From NCBI RefSeq assembly GCF_024722015.1, contig NZ_JANQBD010000008.1, positions 124,001 through 188,000 of the forward strand: a stretch of 64,000 bases of DNA, given 5' to 3'. This DNA is from Paenibacillus radicis (ex Xue et al. 2023) (lineage in GTDB: Bacteria > Bacillota > Bacilli > Paenibacillales > NBRC-103111). Under the pieces are notes generated by a model. It searched no databases. It had not been told where the DNA came from and worked only from the letters and a program-made list of their open reading frames with translations. Below are positions 8,762 to 16,643 of the stretch, one piece after another (positions within the stretch are counted from its first letter, which is position 1; each line of letters begins with the position of its first letter). Both the position numbers and the translations under genes were made by a program.

Positions 8762-9790
8762 TTAATTCTGTTCATTTCGCGGAGATTCCTTAACATATGG
8801 AGCCAGGTAAAGCTCTCTTACCTCATGCCTGATCCAACTCATTAAACTTAAAACAATTAGCAATAATACCAAAGACGACACAAACAGCCGGCGATTATCA
8901 GCCTTCATCAATTTGAGAAGCATGCAGCTTAAAACAACAGCCAATGCTATTGCCAAAACGAGCAAACCTGTATGAAATAATGATCCACCCATGAAAGCCT
9001 TCTTGACACTGGCATCCATACTTAATAACAATAGTGGACCTGCTGCAACCTGCAGCAAGGTAAAGCTCGCTGCAAGTCTTTTTCCGAATCGTCTGTTTTC
9101 TCTTGCAACCGGATCATGGGAATGGCGATGCGATCTTCCCCACCACCAATACATATACATACCTGTCATGGTAAAGCTCGCAGCCATGAAATGCATATAC
9201 CGCTGCCAAATAGTTGGATAATGAAACAGCGACCCCCAGAAACCTCTTGTTACGTCCCATAGCTCTGGTTGCAGCATGGAAGCAACATTAGTAATAAACA
9301 AAAGCGGAATAAATAGGAGAATCCCCATACCTAACAGACCCCAAAATAGATGCATCCTTTTACGATCGCGCCATACTTCCCATGTAAACTTATACACATA
9401 CAAGGCCAGAAAAGCGACGATTAGTAGAGGAATCATCATGAGCCACATATGCCCGATCAATATGGTTGAAGGGTAAAAGAACTGCGTGTAGATCGTACTA
9501 ATGATTAATAAGGGTGCTACTCCAAGCACCACTGCAATGCTTTTAAAGATGGATATTTGTGTTGCCAGCTTGTAAGCCATACTGTCATAGATCCGTTCTT
9601 TTTTGACAATTCCTTTAATCTCCAGATAGACAGCGGATACGGTTCCCGCGACTAATAGATTGACAAACAGGATATGAAGGATAAAGCCTACAACGATTAT
9701 AACCTCAAACATCGGCAGATTGCCCGGTATAGCCAGACCCAAATCATTCGGTACAGGCGATTCCATTCGTAACCATGCGTGATTCCCCAT
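8762..9790 (-). CDS. Cytochrome bd-like oxidase, subunit II-like membrane protein
   Basis: 342 residues from MGNHAWL, a start chosen because GAGAGGGG lies just upstream; the longer reading frame overlaps the preceding gene and has no ribosome site. About eight or nine hydrophobic segments are visible, with His residues in or near helices (FILHILFVN, ILIGHMWLMM, RYMHFMAAS) that could bind heme b. It follows the CydA-like gene by about 28 bp and must be its partner. The sequence is too divergent for me to align it confidently to CydB, so it may be a second CydA-type half rather than a true CydB. It ends at the shared terminator at 8700-8736. Confidence 0.7.
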   Translation of the reverse strand: MGNHAWLRMESPVPNDLGLAIPGNLPMFEVIIVVGFILHILFVNLLVAGTVSAVYLEIKGIVKKERIYDSMAYKLATQISIFKSIAVVLGVAPLLIISTIYTQFFYPSTILIGHMWLMMIPLLIVAFLALYVYKFTWEVWRDRKRMHLFWGLLGMGILLFIPLLFITNVASMLQPELWDVTRGFWGSLFHYPTIWQRYMHFMAASFTMTGMYMYWWWGRSHRHSHDPVARENRRFGKRLAASFTLLQVAAGPLLLLSMDASVKKAFMGGSLFHTGLLVLAIALAVVLSCMLLKLMKADNRRLFVSSLVLLLIVLSLMSWIRHEVRELYLAPYVKESPRNEQN

Positions 9791-9818
9791 ATATGATCCC
9801 CTCTCACATTTACTGATT

Positions 9819-11162
9819 CTATTTTTGTGAAGCAGCGTTGCTGCCAGCCTGCACCTGTTTCTCATTCACAACGCTATGAATATATGCAGCCAACGCTTTT
9901 ACTTCCTCTTCATTGCCGGCAAACGGAGGCATAGCTGAGCGCACTTGGTGCATATTGGGGATAAAGGACGCGATGGCGTCTTCGCTCCATCCGTTGACAC
10001 GTACAGCCATAGCTCTGCTTCGACGTGCTCCGTCTATACTGTGACAAGAAATGCATTGCATCCGAAACAGCTCCTCACCCGCCTGCAGCTTGTTCGTCTC
10101 CGTTACCTTTTGAATCCCGGATAATCTAGACTCTCTTAGCATACCTTCTTTCTTGTAGCGTTCCAAGTCCGATTTCAACACACCATTGGCATACATATAA
10201 TTATAAATGACATAAGGCTTGCGAATATTTTCGCGGATGATTTCAAATTCGGCCAGCAGCAGCAGGGAAAATAACGCAGTAAATAGAGTTAGACCGATAG
10301 GGAAATTCGCTCTTCCATCAAGGAGCATAATCCCTAACACAAAAATCAGCAATAAGGCGGTTACGTTAATAATTGCGAAGGTGAAATCGCTCATACCGGA
10401 GCCCCACACAACGAGCGATTGTGCCTTTTCAGGTAAAGTGCGTTGATACCAGATCCCAGATGCGAGCATAAGAGGAACTGAAAGGAGCAGCCATTTTCCA
10501 AAGAGCTTTGCAACGGTTACACGGTCCAGTCTGTTTTTGACAAACCATCTCGTAACTGGAGCAAGCAAAGCGACTCCAAGTGTTATAGCCGTGAAGGTTC
10601 GGAACAAAGTTGAAGGAATCCAGGTCTCGTTAAGAAAGGCGCTCCAAAAGGATAAGGTTTCGGCCCAATTCCCAGGATTAATTTGTGCGGCCAATATACC
10701 CGTAATCAGTACCATAGTTAACCAGGACATTACGCATAAAGCGACTCCTGTGCGCAAATGCAGCTTCTTCTTATCCCCGCTCCATCGGTCCCATGTGTAG
10801 AAATACATCAGGATCAGAATAACCTCGGAGACAAATACGAGCCATTCCGTAAACCAGGCCCAGTGGAAAATACGGATCAGCGAACCAATCGCATAAGGCT
10901 GAATGATTGTCGTCGTGAACCAAATGCCTACCCCCGTCATGGCCCCAAGTGTGGTTGTAATAATCAAAACCCATTTGCTAAGCCATCTTGAAAAAGCCTC
11001 GAGACGCTCATTCTGCTGTTTAATCGCAACGTATTCGATAGAGACCATAAGTATTGAGCCTCCAATTGCGACCGCATGATTGATCATGACGTGCAGAACC
11101 GCCATCATACCAATCAAGTTTCCATTTCCGATCCAACCGAAATCTATTGTCGGAAAATCCAT
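9819..11162 (-). CDS. CydA-like subunit I with C-terminal heme c domain
   Basis: 447 residues. The first about 330 residues are multi-helical and CydA-like: an N-terminal His-bearing helix (LHVMINH, H24 and H29), then GIWF and the glutamate-rich helix FTEWLVFVSEV that parallels the E99/E107 helix of CydA, ending in FYTWDRW. I do not see the GRQPW motif. The C-terminal 78 residues are a cytochrome c domain with CISCH (370-374) and a likely Met ligand in AMPPF. Such fusions match the heme-c-bearing branch of the bd superfamily described in the literature. It probably oxidises quinol or cytochrome c at the membrane outer face. Confidence 0.85.
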   Translation of the reverse strand: MDFPTIDFGWIGNGNLIGMMAVLHVMINHAVAIGGSILMVSIEYVAIKQQNERLEAFSRWLSKWVLIITTTLGAMTGVGIWFTTTIIQPYAIGSLIRIFHWAWFTEWLVFVSEVILILMYFYTWDRWSGDKKKLHLRTGVALCVMSWLTMVLITGILAAQINPGNWAETLSFWSAFLNETWIPSTLFRTFTAITLGVALLAPVTRWFVKNRLDRVTVAKLFGKWLLLSVPLMLASGIWYQRTLPEKAQSLVVWGSGMSDFTFAIINVTALLLIFVLGIMLLDGRANFPIGLTLFTALFSLLLLAEFEIIRENIRKPYVIYNYMYANGVLKSDLERYKKEGMLRESRLSGIQKVTETNKLQAGEELFRMQCISCHSIDGARRSRAMAVRVNGWSEDAIASFIPNMHQVRSAMPPFAGNEEEVKALAAYIHSVVNEKQVQAGSNAASQK

Positions 11163-11189
11163 AATGCATTCAATCCCCTCTCCTTAAAC

Positions 11190-11221
11190 AAATAAAAATC
11201 CTTGCCGTAAACGACAAGGAT
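11190..11221 (-). terminator. Terminator downstream of the DUF6262-like gene
   Basis: On the minus strand ATCCTTG (11221-11215) pairs with CAAGGAT (11204-11198), with a CG/CG extension in the loop, followed by TTTTTATTT. It separates the gene at 11317-11703 from the bd-like operon. Confidence 0.65.
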
Positions 11222-11316
11222 GATTATATCTAAATCGTGGTTCCTCAAAATGCCTCGTTAGAGCTACATTTATGAAATGTATTTGAACAGGCCACGCTGT
11301 TTACTATATATTTTTG

Positions 11317-11703
11317 TCAAGAGATAATGTCTGTGGTTTTTCTTACTAGATTCTGTAGCTTATCTACCTCACGTTTTAGCTTCTCATTTTCTTGTTTTAA
11401 GGAAATCATGAGGGAGAGTTCCGGAAGCGGTGCTTGATCAGTCTGTTCTCTAAGGCTTTCGATTTGTTGGCGAAGGTTTGATTGAGTATATAAAAAGGGC
11501 TTGGATACCCCAGCTTCCAGGGAAACCGTATTAAAATTAATTTTTTGATTCCGCTTCATTAGCCTTTCTATAGCTTCTTGTGCCTTCTTAAAGGCGTGTA
11601 TCGTTTTTTGATTGCTGAATTGTTTGATACCATCTGTATTTCTTATTTTGCGCTTTGATCTACCGGTCGTATCTTCCTGACTTAGTCGTATGTTTCTATT
11701 CAT
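11317..11703 (-). CDS. DUF6262 / Tn554 TnpC-like protein
   Basis: 128 residues from MNRNIRLS, where GAAGGAGGG precedes the ATG; a longer in-frame start 22 codons upstream has no ribosome site. The core KINFNTVSLEAGVSKPFLY is the signature HTH of the small accessory protein TnpC of Tn554-type transposons and DUF6262, and the C-terminal LKQENEKLKREVDKLQNLV is a coiled coil. In Tn554, TnpC helps two tyrosine recombinases; no recombinase gene is adjacent here, so this is an orphan, possibly a relic of such an element. Confidence 0.75.
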   Translation of the reverse strand: MNRNIRLSQEDTTGRSKRKIRNTDGIKQFSNQKTIHAFKKAQEAIERLMKRNQKINFNTVSLEAGVSKPFLYTQSNLRQQIESLREQTDQAPLPELSLMISLKQENEKLKREVDKLQNLVRKTTDIIS

Positions 11704-11894
11704 CCTAATACCCTCCTTCAAGACATGTATATAGTCGATCTCCATTCCTATTATAGCCAAACGTTTCATGATTAAAATGACTACAAAGTGTCAAAGCCAG
11801 GTTAGTTATGGCAAAAATAAGGAGTTCTTGGACATACTTTCAAGTTTGTAATGACAATCTAGCCCTTTCGAGTTATGGGGCTTCTGTAAGGACT

Positions 11895-11904
11895 GTGCTA
11901 TAAT
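11895..11904 (+). promoter_or_regulatory. Extended -10 promoter of the Sco gene
   Basis: TGTGCTATAAT-type extended -10 (TG, one base, TATAAT at 11899-11904) lies about 50 bp before the Sco start; no good -35 box is seen, which suits an extended -10. Confidence 0.5.
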
Positions 11905-11954
11905 GAGGCCGATTCTACAACAGTCCGATGAATACATCGATTAAGGAGATAACG

Positions 11955-12572
11955 ATGAACGCTTTTTTACGAAAGAATGGATTTAAATTGCTGGTTACAT
12001 TGCTGTTTGCTCTGTTTATAGGTAGTGTCATTTCATGGCTTAATCAAGATAGTCCCGCGCTGCCCGTGATCAAGCAGGCTCCCTCATTTACTTTAAACAG
12101 TCTTAAAGGAGAAAAGGTACAATTAAGCGATTTTGCTGGAAAAGTACGACTGATCGAGTTTTTATTTACCAGTTGCCCGGACGTTTGTCCCATGACCACT
12201 TACAATATGGTGAAGCTGCAGAATGAGCTTAAAAAGGAAGGGATTTGGGGAAACAAGGTACAATTTTTATCAATTACCTTTGATCCGCTCAAGGACACAC
12301 CTGAAGAATTCAAGAAGTATGGGGATCGTATGGGGATGGACTATGATGGATGGAAGCTGTTGACTGGGACTGAGGCAGAAACCGGAGAGGTTGCCAAAAG
12401 CTTTGGTGTCATGGTACAGAAGATGCCGGATGGCTCATTTGTCCATACCGTGACCTCCTTGTTTCTCGTCGATGGAGCAGGAAAAATTCGAAAAGTGTTT
12501 GCTATGGGCGAAGGTATGGACAATGAGGATATACTACAAAAAATCCGGCAAATTGCCGGATCAGTCAAGTAA
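11955..12572 (+). CDS. SCO1/SenC-family copper chaperone-thioredoxin protein
   Basis: 205 residues from MNAFLRKN, chosen because TAAGGAGA lies about 6 bp upstream. One N-terminal membrane helix (about 11-29), then a thioredoxin-fold Sco domain: FLFTSCPDVCPMTTY supplies the CxxxC copper/thiol pair (C74, C78), and the conserved downstream His sits in FVHTVTS. Sco proteins deliver copper to the CuA site of heme-copper oxidases or act as thiol reductases. No heme-copper oxidase is in this window, and the neighbouring bd-like enzyme should need no copper, so the job may be redox maintenance or a distant partner. A terminator follows. Confidence 0.9.
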   Translation: MNAFLRKNGFKLLVTLLFALFIGSVISWLNQDSPALPVIKQAPSFTLNSLKGEKVQLSDFAGKVRLIEFLFTSCPDVCPMTTYNMVKLQNELKKEGIWGNKVQFLSITFDPLKDTPEEFKKYGDRMGMDYDGWKLLTGTEAETGEVAKSFGVMVQKMPDGSFVHTVTSLFLVDGAGKIRKVFAMGEGMDNEDILQKIRQIAGSVK

Positions 12573-12612
12573 CGGAATATTGTCTTAATAACAAAGCAGG
12601 TTTACTTATACA

Positions 12613-12648
12613 AGCAGAGGGTCCTCGGGATCCTCTGCTTCTTCTTTT
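12613..12648 (+). terminator. Terminator of the Sco gene
   Basis: AGCAGAGGGTCC and GGGATCCTCTGCT form a stem (12613-12639) followed by TCTTCTTTTT, 40 bp after the Sco stop. Confidence 0.75.
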
Positions 12649-12892
12649 TCCTTCTTGTACCATTGAAAGAATACATATGCCAAGTATAGTACCGTAAGCT
12701 ATCTCCTGAACAATCTTAATCACGACCCCTCCTGTCGCTGATCCATAATCGAAGTCAGCCACGAAATGGAGATATCTGGTTTATCCTTTGTTATATTGTC
12801 GGAGGTGGCTATGGAAATAGACTCCACTCAGTACCGAACGAATGACTATATTAAGTATGCATAAAGTTTACCAGTATCCTCTGTTAGCACAA

Positions 12893-12925
12893 AAGGCAAC
12901 CGATCCAATTCCGGCCGGCTGCCTT
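12893..12925. terminator. GC-rich hairpin, possible terminator
   Basis: AAGGCA(A)CCG and CGG(C)TGCCTT pair with one mismatch. No clear T-run follows on either strand. The rest of 12573-13001 holds no convincing gene. Confidence 0.35.
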
Positions 12926-13001
12926 GGAACATATATAAGGTATTTTTTAACCAAAATCCTAAAAACGAAACTGCTTCGCTGCTCCTTTACGTATCATCTA
13001 T

Positions 13002-13697
13002 TTAATCTTTCAAAGCAAAATCCACTGCATATTCAGCATGGATTTTCGTTGTATCAAATATAGGAACACTGCAATCCAGTTGAGATATTAATAAGGTGAT
13101 TTCTGTGCAGCCAAGGATAACGGCTTCTATCCCGTCATGGACAAGACTATTAATTATCTCTAAGTAGGACTGTTTCGAATTTTCATTAATAATTCCGAGA
13201 CAAAGTTCCTCATAGATGATATCATGTACAATCTTCCTATCTGCTTCATCTGGAACGATAACATCAAGTCCAAATTTTTCAATAAGTCTACCCTTGTAAA
13301 AATCTTGTTCCATCGTAAAAGCAGTACCGAGTAAAGCGACTTTTTTAATACCACATTCAACAATTTCATTTGCCGTTGCATCAGCTATATGCAGTAATGG
13401 TATTGAGACCGATTCTTCTACTTCATTTGCCATCTTGTGCATGGTATTCGTGCATATGACAATGCAATCTGATCCGCCAGATTCGAGTTTTTGTGCAGAA
13501 TCAGTCATGATTTTTGTGGCTTCATCCCAGTTTCCCTCATATTGGAGAGTCTTGATCTCATGAAAATCCACCGAAATCATAAGACTTTTTGCAGAATGGT
13601 GTCCGCCTAATTTTTCCTTTACACGCTGATTGATGATTTGGTAATAAAGCAAAGATGACTCCCAACTCATTCCACCTATTAGCCCAATTGTTTTTAT
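13002..13697 (-). CDS. Aspartate/glutamate racemase family protein
   Basis: About 231 residues of the Asp/Glu racemase superfamily: N-terminal TIGLIGGMSWES, first catalytic Cys in IVICTNTMHK and second in AVILGCTEITLL, the two-cysteine arrangement used for proton exchange. It should interconvert D- and L-aspartate or a related amino acid in the cytoplasm. The expected start is at KTIGLIGG, where AGAGGTG (13705-13711) sits 7 nt before ATA 13697; no ATG, GTG or TTG is there. An in-frame ATG at 13739 has no ribosome site. The start is therefore either ATA or a degraded ATG. It lies directly downstream of the DHFR-like gene. Confidence 0.85.
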   Translation of the reverse strand: MKTIGLIGGMSWESSLLYYQIINQRVKEKLGGHHSAKSLMISVDFHEIKTLQYEGNWDEATKIMTDSAQKLESGGSDCIVICTNTMHKMANEVEESVSIPLLHIADATANEIVECGIKKVALLGTAFTMEQDFYKGRLIEKFGLDVIVPDEADRKIVHDIIYEELCLGIINENSKQSYLEIINSLVHDGIEAVILGCTEITLLISQLDCSVPIFDTTKIHAEYAVDFALKD

Positions 13698-13741
13698 AGT
13701 TAAACACCTCTGAATTAAATATTTATTACATATTAACATTA

Positions 13742-14293
13742 TTACCCATTCAAATGATAGATTAGTTGCACAACGCCTGAGGAGAACGTTCTTGTATTAA
13801 CCATTTTTAAATTCAACCTCTGTTTAATATCAATAAACAACGGTTTTCCTTCTCCCAAAATAACAGGGTGAACAGATAATCTAAATTCATCAACAAGCCC
13901 TAAATTGATAAAAGTTGTAATAAGACTCGCTCCGCCATATAACCAGATGTCTTTACCAGGCTTATTCTTTAATTTATTTACTTCTTCAAGAATATTATCA
14001 TTTATAAATAATGCTTTAGTATCAGTCCCTTTTTGCGTTCTGGAAAACACATATTTTTCTTTACTATGAACCAATCCCCACATTTCTTTTTCAGTTTCAG
14101 TATCTTCAATTTCTGGAGTAAATTGTCCCCACATATCATAGCTTTTTCTTCCGTATAAAATAGTATCAATTTGATTCAAGAAATTAATAAACCCTATCTC
14201 AGAGTCCATAATGCACCAATCAACTTCCCCATTTTTCCCTTCAATAAAACCATCTAAAGTAACTGCTAAATCTAAAATTATTCTTCGTTTCAT
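13742..14293 (-). CDS. Dihydrofolate reductase family (RibD C-terminal-like) protein
   Basis: 183 residues, MKRRIILDLAVTLDGFIEG at the N-terminus, the substrate-adjacent YGRKSYDMW, and the NADPH-binding DIWLYGGASLITTFI are hallmarks of the YyaP/YwjB-type RibD-C family. These cytoplasmic NADPH-dependent reductases have mostly unknown substrates. GAAAGGAG precedes the ATG. The racemase gene follows after a few bases, so both are probably co-transcribed. A second, GC-richer family member is encoded at 26874-27437. AT-rich composition matches the racemase neighbour. Confidence 0.85.
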   Translation of the reverse strand: MKRRIILDLAVTLDGFIEGKNGEVDWCIMDSEIGFINFLNQIDTILYGRKSYDMWGQFTPEIEDTETEKEMWGLVHSKEKYVFSRTQKGTDTKALFINDNILEEVNKLKNKPGKDIWLYGGASLITTFINLGLVDEFRLSVHPVILGEGKPLFIDIKQRLNLKMVNTRTFSSGVVQLIYHLNG

Positions 14294-14365
14294 GATTTGT
14301 TACTCCTTTCGTTGATCTACCATTCATTATAGACCTTAAATATGTCACCTTGTGTCATATTAGTA

Positions 14366-14449
14366 CCGGAAAGGTAACTTTTCAACTATGGAAAAGGAAC
14401 TGCCGCGAAGCGAGTCCTCCACTATCGTTTTCCGTTAGCACAATGATCT
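14366..14449. repeat. Dispersed GGAACTGC...CCGTTAG repeat, copy A
   Basis: AGGTAACTTTTCAA, GGAACTGC, AGTCCTCC and ACTATCGTTTTCCGTTAG occur in the same order and spacing as in the copies at 23084, 23736, 27539 and 28840. It fills the gap between the DHFR-like and SMR genes. Confidence 0.6.
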
Positions 14450-14463
14450 ACTCTATCAAGAGT

Positions 14464-14835
14464 TTATTTTTGGACAACTGAACTTACCGTTTCTTTCTCA
14501 TTTTGTGCCTCACCATGTCCTGCACCGAACAAGTTCAAAATCACAACCCCAATTACGATTAAAGATATACCTACAATGCTTCCAGTGTTTATTTTTTCTT
14601 TCCAAATTAGGACCGAAATAAGCGTCGTTGCTACTGCGCCTACCCCTGACCAGATAGCGTAAGTCATGTTTAAGGGAAGTGCTTTGAGTGCAAGCGAGAG
14701 AAAATAGAACGAGGTAACAAAGGCAACTAGCGTGAATAGAGTTGGATATAGTTTAGTGAATCCTTGTGATGCCTTAAGCATCGATGTATCGATCAACTCA
14801 CCAATGATAGAGATTGCCAAGAAAAAATATGCCAT
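14464..14835 (-). CDS. SMR-family multidrug efflux protein (QacC/EmrE-like)
   Basis: 123 residues, four membrane helices; the essential glutamate is E13 in IIGELIDTSMLKAS, and NMTYAIWSGVG and the final GVVILNL helix are typical of small multidrug resistance pumps that exchange protons for quaternary cations. A hydrophilic tail of about 20 residues follows. The ATG overlaps the stop of the upstream reading frame (TAATG), so translation is coupled to a chimeric frame made of an IS110 start and the end of a TetR gene. The pump may therefore have lost its repressor. Confidence 0.9.
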   Translation of the reverse strand: MAYFFLAISIIGELIDTSMLKASQGFTKLYPTLFTLVAFVTSFYFLSLALKALPLNMTYAIWSGVGAVATTLISVLIWKEKINTGSIVGISLIVIGVVILNLFGAGHGEAQNEKETVSSVVQK

Positions 14836-15005
14836 TATTTTTCCTCCTCTAAATTTGCTTTCAGTCCATCAATAATTTTTTGTCTTAGTTCTCCCTTTGG
14901 GGGAGCCAGCCCAAACATTTCAGCAAACCATAATCCATCTATTGCTAAACGTATCATCGTCGATCGAACAGGGTCTAATCCGTCATTCGATTGTTTAAAC
15001 TTCAT
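14835..15005 (-). pseudogene. TetR C-terminal remnant fused to IS110 start codons
   Basis: The frame begins with the first six codons of the IS110-family transposase (MKFKQS, identical DNA to 33628-33645) and continues without a break into NDGLDPVRSTMIRLAIDGLW and a ligand-domain end typical of TetR repressors next to SMR pumps, stopping in TAATG on the SMR start. The DNA-binding half of the repressor is gone. The 56-residue hybrid keeps an intact Shine-Dalgarno from the element. An insertion followed by deletion of most of the element and of the repressor N-terminus explains it. Confidence 0.8.
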
Positions 15006-15118
15006 AATAAAGAGCGCCTCCTTGATGGTGTTGGGTATTTACCCGTCGACAATCCCATCATACCGAGGCGCTCTTTTTTTGACAAAGCCCATTTCTTAGG
15101 CTATACAGGAATGTTTAG
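14988..15118 (-). mobile_element. Left-end remnant of IS110-family element
   Basis: Nearly identical to 33628-33757 of the complete copy: transposase start codons, AAGGAGG site and a structured leader. The leader holds an 11-bp outer stem (15010-15020 with 15065-15075), a TGATGG/CCATCA stem and a GGGT/ACCC hairpin. Similarity ends after AGGAATGTTTAG at 15118, which marks the same end as in the full element. Confidence 0.85.
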
Positions 15119-15188
15119 CGCAATGTGGTGTAGCGCGGCGTTGCGAACGAAATATCGGATCAACCGCTACACTTGCGTTTTGCTTCTT

Positions 15189-15656
15189 TTAATATTCTCG
15201 CTTAATTACAAAAAACGTGCCTCGAATTGTTCCAGCTAGTTTTGACTTCTGTCTAGCAAACTTAAACTTCTTCTCTTCTAACTCTTTTGGTACCTCCATC
15301 CCCTCAGAAAGCTTAAAACCAACGGCCCGCTTCTTAGGGTTATCAAGGGTATACAGGACGTTGACCGCTAGACCATCCTCATAAAAGACGAAGGTCCATT
15401 TGATATTTTCCACTTGAAGACATGTCGTTTCTAAAGGTTTGGCCGCAAACTCAATATCACGTTCTTCTTTCAAAATTCGGTTCACATAATCGAGGGTCTC
15501 CTGGCTTTCACTAGCTGGTACCACTGTAAATTCATGCTTGTATTTGTTCATGAAATAACGAGCTTCATTCGCACGTAAACCAGCAAGCGCATCTGCTACA
15601 GGTGAAGATTCTAAGCCAACCGTAGACACATTTTTAAAATCAACGATATAGGACAT
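15189..15656 (-). CDS. Conserved hypothetical protein
   Basis: 155 residues from MSYIVDFKNV, chosen because AAAGGAGCG precedes this ATG; a longer frame 16 codons upstream has no such site. The protein is soluble, Lys/Glu-rich and alpha/beta in appearance, with conserved-looking EARYFMNKYKHEFTV and KWTFVFYEDGLAVNVLY blocks. I have the impression of a small widespread Bacillales family of unknown role, sometimes mis-labelled in annotations, but cannot name a function. No neighbour relationship suggests one. Confidence 0.7.
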   Translation of the reverse strand: MSYIVDFKNVSTVGLESSPVADALAGLRANEARYFMNKYKHEFTVVPASESQETLDYVNRILKEERDIEFAAKPLETTCLQVENIKWTFVFYEDGLAVNVLYTLDNPKKRAVGFKLSEGMEVPKELEEKKFKFARQKSKLAGTIRGTFFVIKREY

Positions 15657-15771
15657 TTTTATCGCTCCTTTTATCACTTTTTTATACAGGAATCCACATT
15701 TCACTAAAAACTAAGCCGTTCGGATTATGTTGATTCGAGTCAAAGCATTGAATATCTGAAACAGAATTGTT

Positions 15772-16173
15772 TTACAATTCAACCAATACTTTTTCAAGCT
15801 GTCCGCACATGCTCGTCCAGCCGTATTTTGCACCTCCGAGCGCTTGAACTTTGCTGAAGCCGTTGTGATCAAGATGCAGATGGACAGTTCCGTCTTTATT
15901 TTCTTGCAATGTCCAGATGATCGTAGTGTTCTCTCCGCCGCTGTCCCAAGTATATGACAAACGGTGCGGCTCGACGACTTCCAGCACTTCGCAATGGATG
16001 ATGCCATCCCACCCTTCGACCGGCTCCCTTCGGAACTGAAAACGGTGGCCGACAATAGGTTTGAAATCGTTGTCCATGACCCATTTCGCCAGCTTATCGG
16101 AGTCGGTCAAGGCGTTCCACACCTGCTTGATTGAACTTTTGAATTGAAAGTCGAGCGATAGATCCTGCTTCAT
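15772..16173 (-). CDS. SRPBCC (AHSA1-like) domain protein
   Basis: 133 residues. The N-terminal IKQVWNALTDSDKLAKWVM, central FQFRREPVEGWDGIIHCEV and RLSYTWDSGG, and C-terminal GWTSMCGQLEKVL match AHSA1/START-like hydrophobic ligand-binding proteins. The start ATG overlaps the stop of the ArsR gene (ATGA), a classic ArsR-SRPBCC pair in which both are co-translated. Ligand unknown. A close paralogue lies at 17134-17532 in the opposite direction, next to a broken ArsR copy, so the pair has been duplicated head to head. Confidence 0.9.
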   Translation of the reverse strand: MKQDLSLDFQFKSSIKQVWNALTDSDKLAKWVMDNDFKPIVGHRFQFRREPVEGWDGIIHCEVLEVVEPHRLSYTWDSGGENTTIIWTLQENKDGTVHLHLDHNGFSKVQALGGAKYGWTSMCGQLEKVLVEL

Positions 16174-16505
16174 TCCTGTTCCTCCTTAAGAAGTTGATCC
16201 AGACGAACCATATTTTGTTTCCAAAATTTCTCGTAGTACGACAACCAATCCTGAAGCTCCTTCAGCGGTGCGGGATTGAGACTGTTTCGCGTCTCACGGC
16301 CAACTTTACGCTCACTCACGAGGCCGGCTTCCTTCAAAATCGTCAAATGCTTGGAGACTGCGGTTCGGCCCATCGCAAAATGCGGAGTTAACCGATTGAG
16401 CGGCAATTCTTCGGCATCCGCCAGCAGCCGAATGATTTCACGCCGGGTCGGATCGGCCACGGCATAATAGACATCCCGTGTCTGTGCAACTGCGCTCATC
16501 ATCAT
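16170..16505 (-). CDS. ArsR-family transcriptional repressor
   Basis: 111 residues with the winged HTH core: ADPTRREIIRLLA, then MGRTAVSKHLTILKEAGLV (recognition helix) and the wing ERKVGRETRNSLNP. No metal-binding CxC motif, so it is of the SdpR-like, non-metal type that accompanies SRPBCC genes. The ATG is preceded by GAAGGAGTGG. A perfect palindrome ACACCAAATGGTGT lies 26 bp upstream (16531-16544) and is the likely operator, giving autorepression. It may also act on the related site at 16652-16665 that controls the divergent broken copy. Confidence 0.9.
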   Translation of the reverse strand: MMMSAVAQTRDVYYAVADPTRREIIRLLADAEELPLNRLTPHFAMGRTAVSKHLTILKEAGLVSERKVGRETRNSLNPAPLKELQDWLSYYEKFWKQNMVRLDQLLKEEQE

Positions 16506-16530
16506 CCACTCCTTCGCATGAAATGAAATT

Positions 16531-16544
16531 ACACCAAATGGTGT
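16531..16544. promoter_or_regulatory. ArsR operator (perfect 14-bp palindrome)
   Basis: ACACCAAATGGTGT, located just downstream of a minus-strand promoter with TTGACA (complement of 16574-16579) and an AT-rich -10 near 16551-16557. Repressor binding would block the ArsR-SRPBCC operon. Confidence 0.75.
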
Positions 16545-16643
16545 CTTTATTTTATGACACTATATAGAGTCCTGTCAACAAGAAGCATCCACCTTCTTTC
16601 CTTAGCTAATCAACCGTTTTCATGCGAAGATGAAAAAATACTA

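Noticed and set aside
11317..11703. A complete Tn554-type transposon
   Set aside because: Only a TnpC/DUF6262-like protein is present; no TnpA or TnpB recombinase gene or element ends were seen.
12565..12762. 65-codon minus-strand frame after the Sco gene
   Set aside because: It covers the Sco terminator hairpin and has no plausible ribosome site.
12811..12864. 17-codon frame MEIDSTQYRTNDYIKYA with a good GGAGGTGG site
   Set aside because: Too short to tell from chance; could be the head of a deleted gene, but no homology is recognised.
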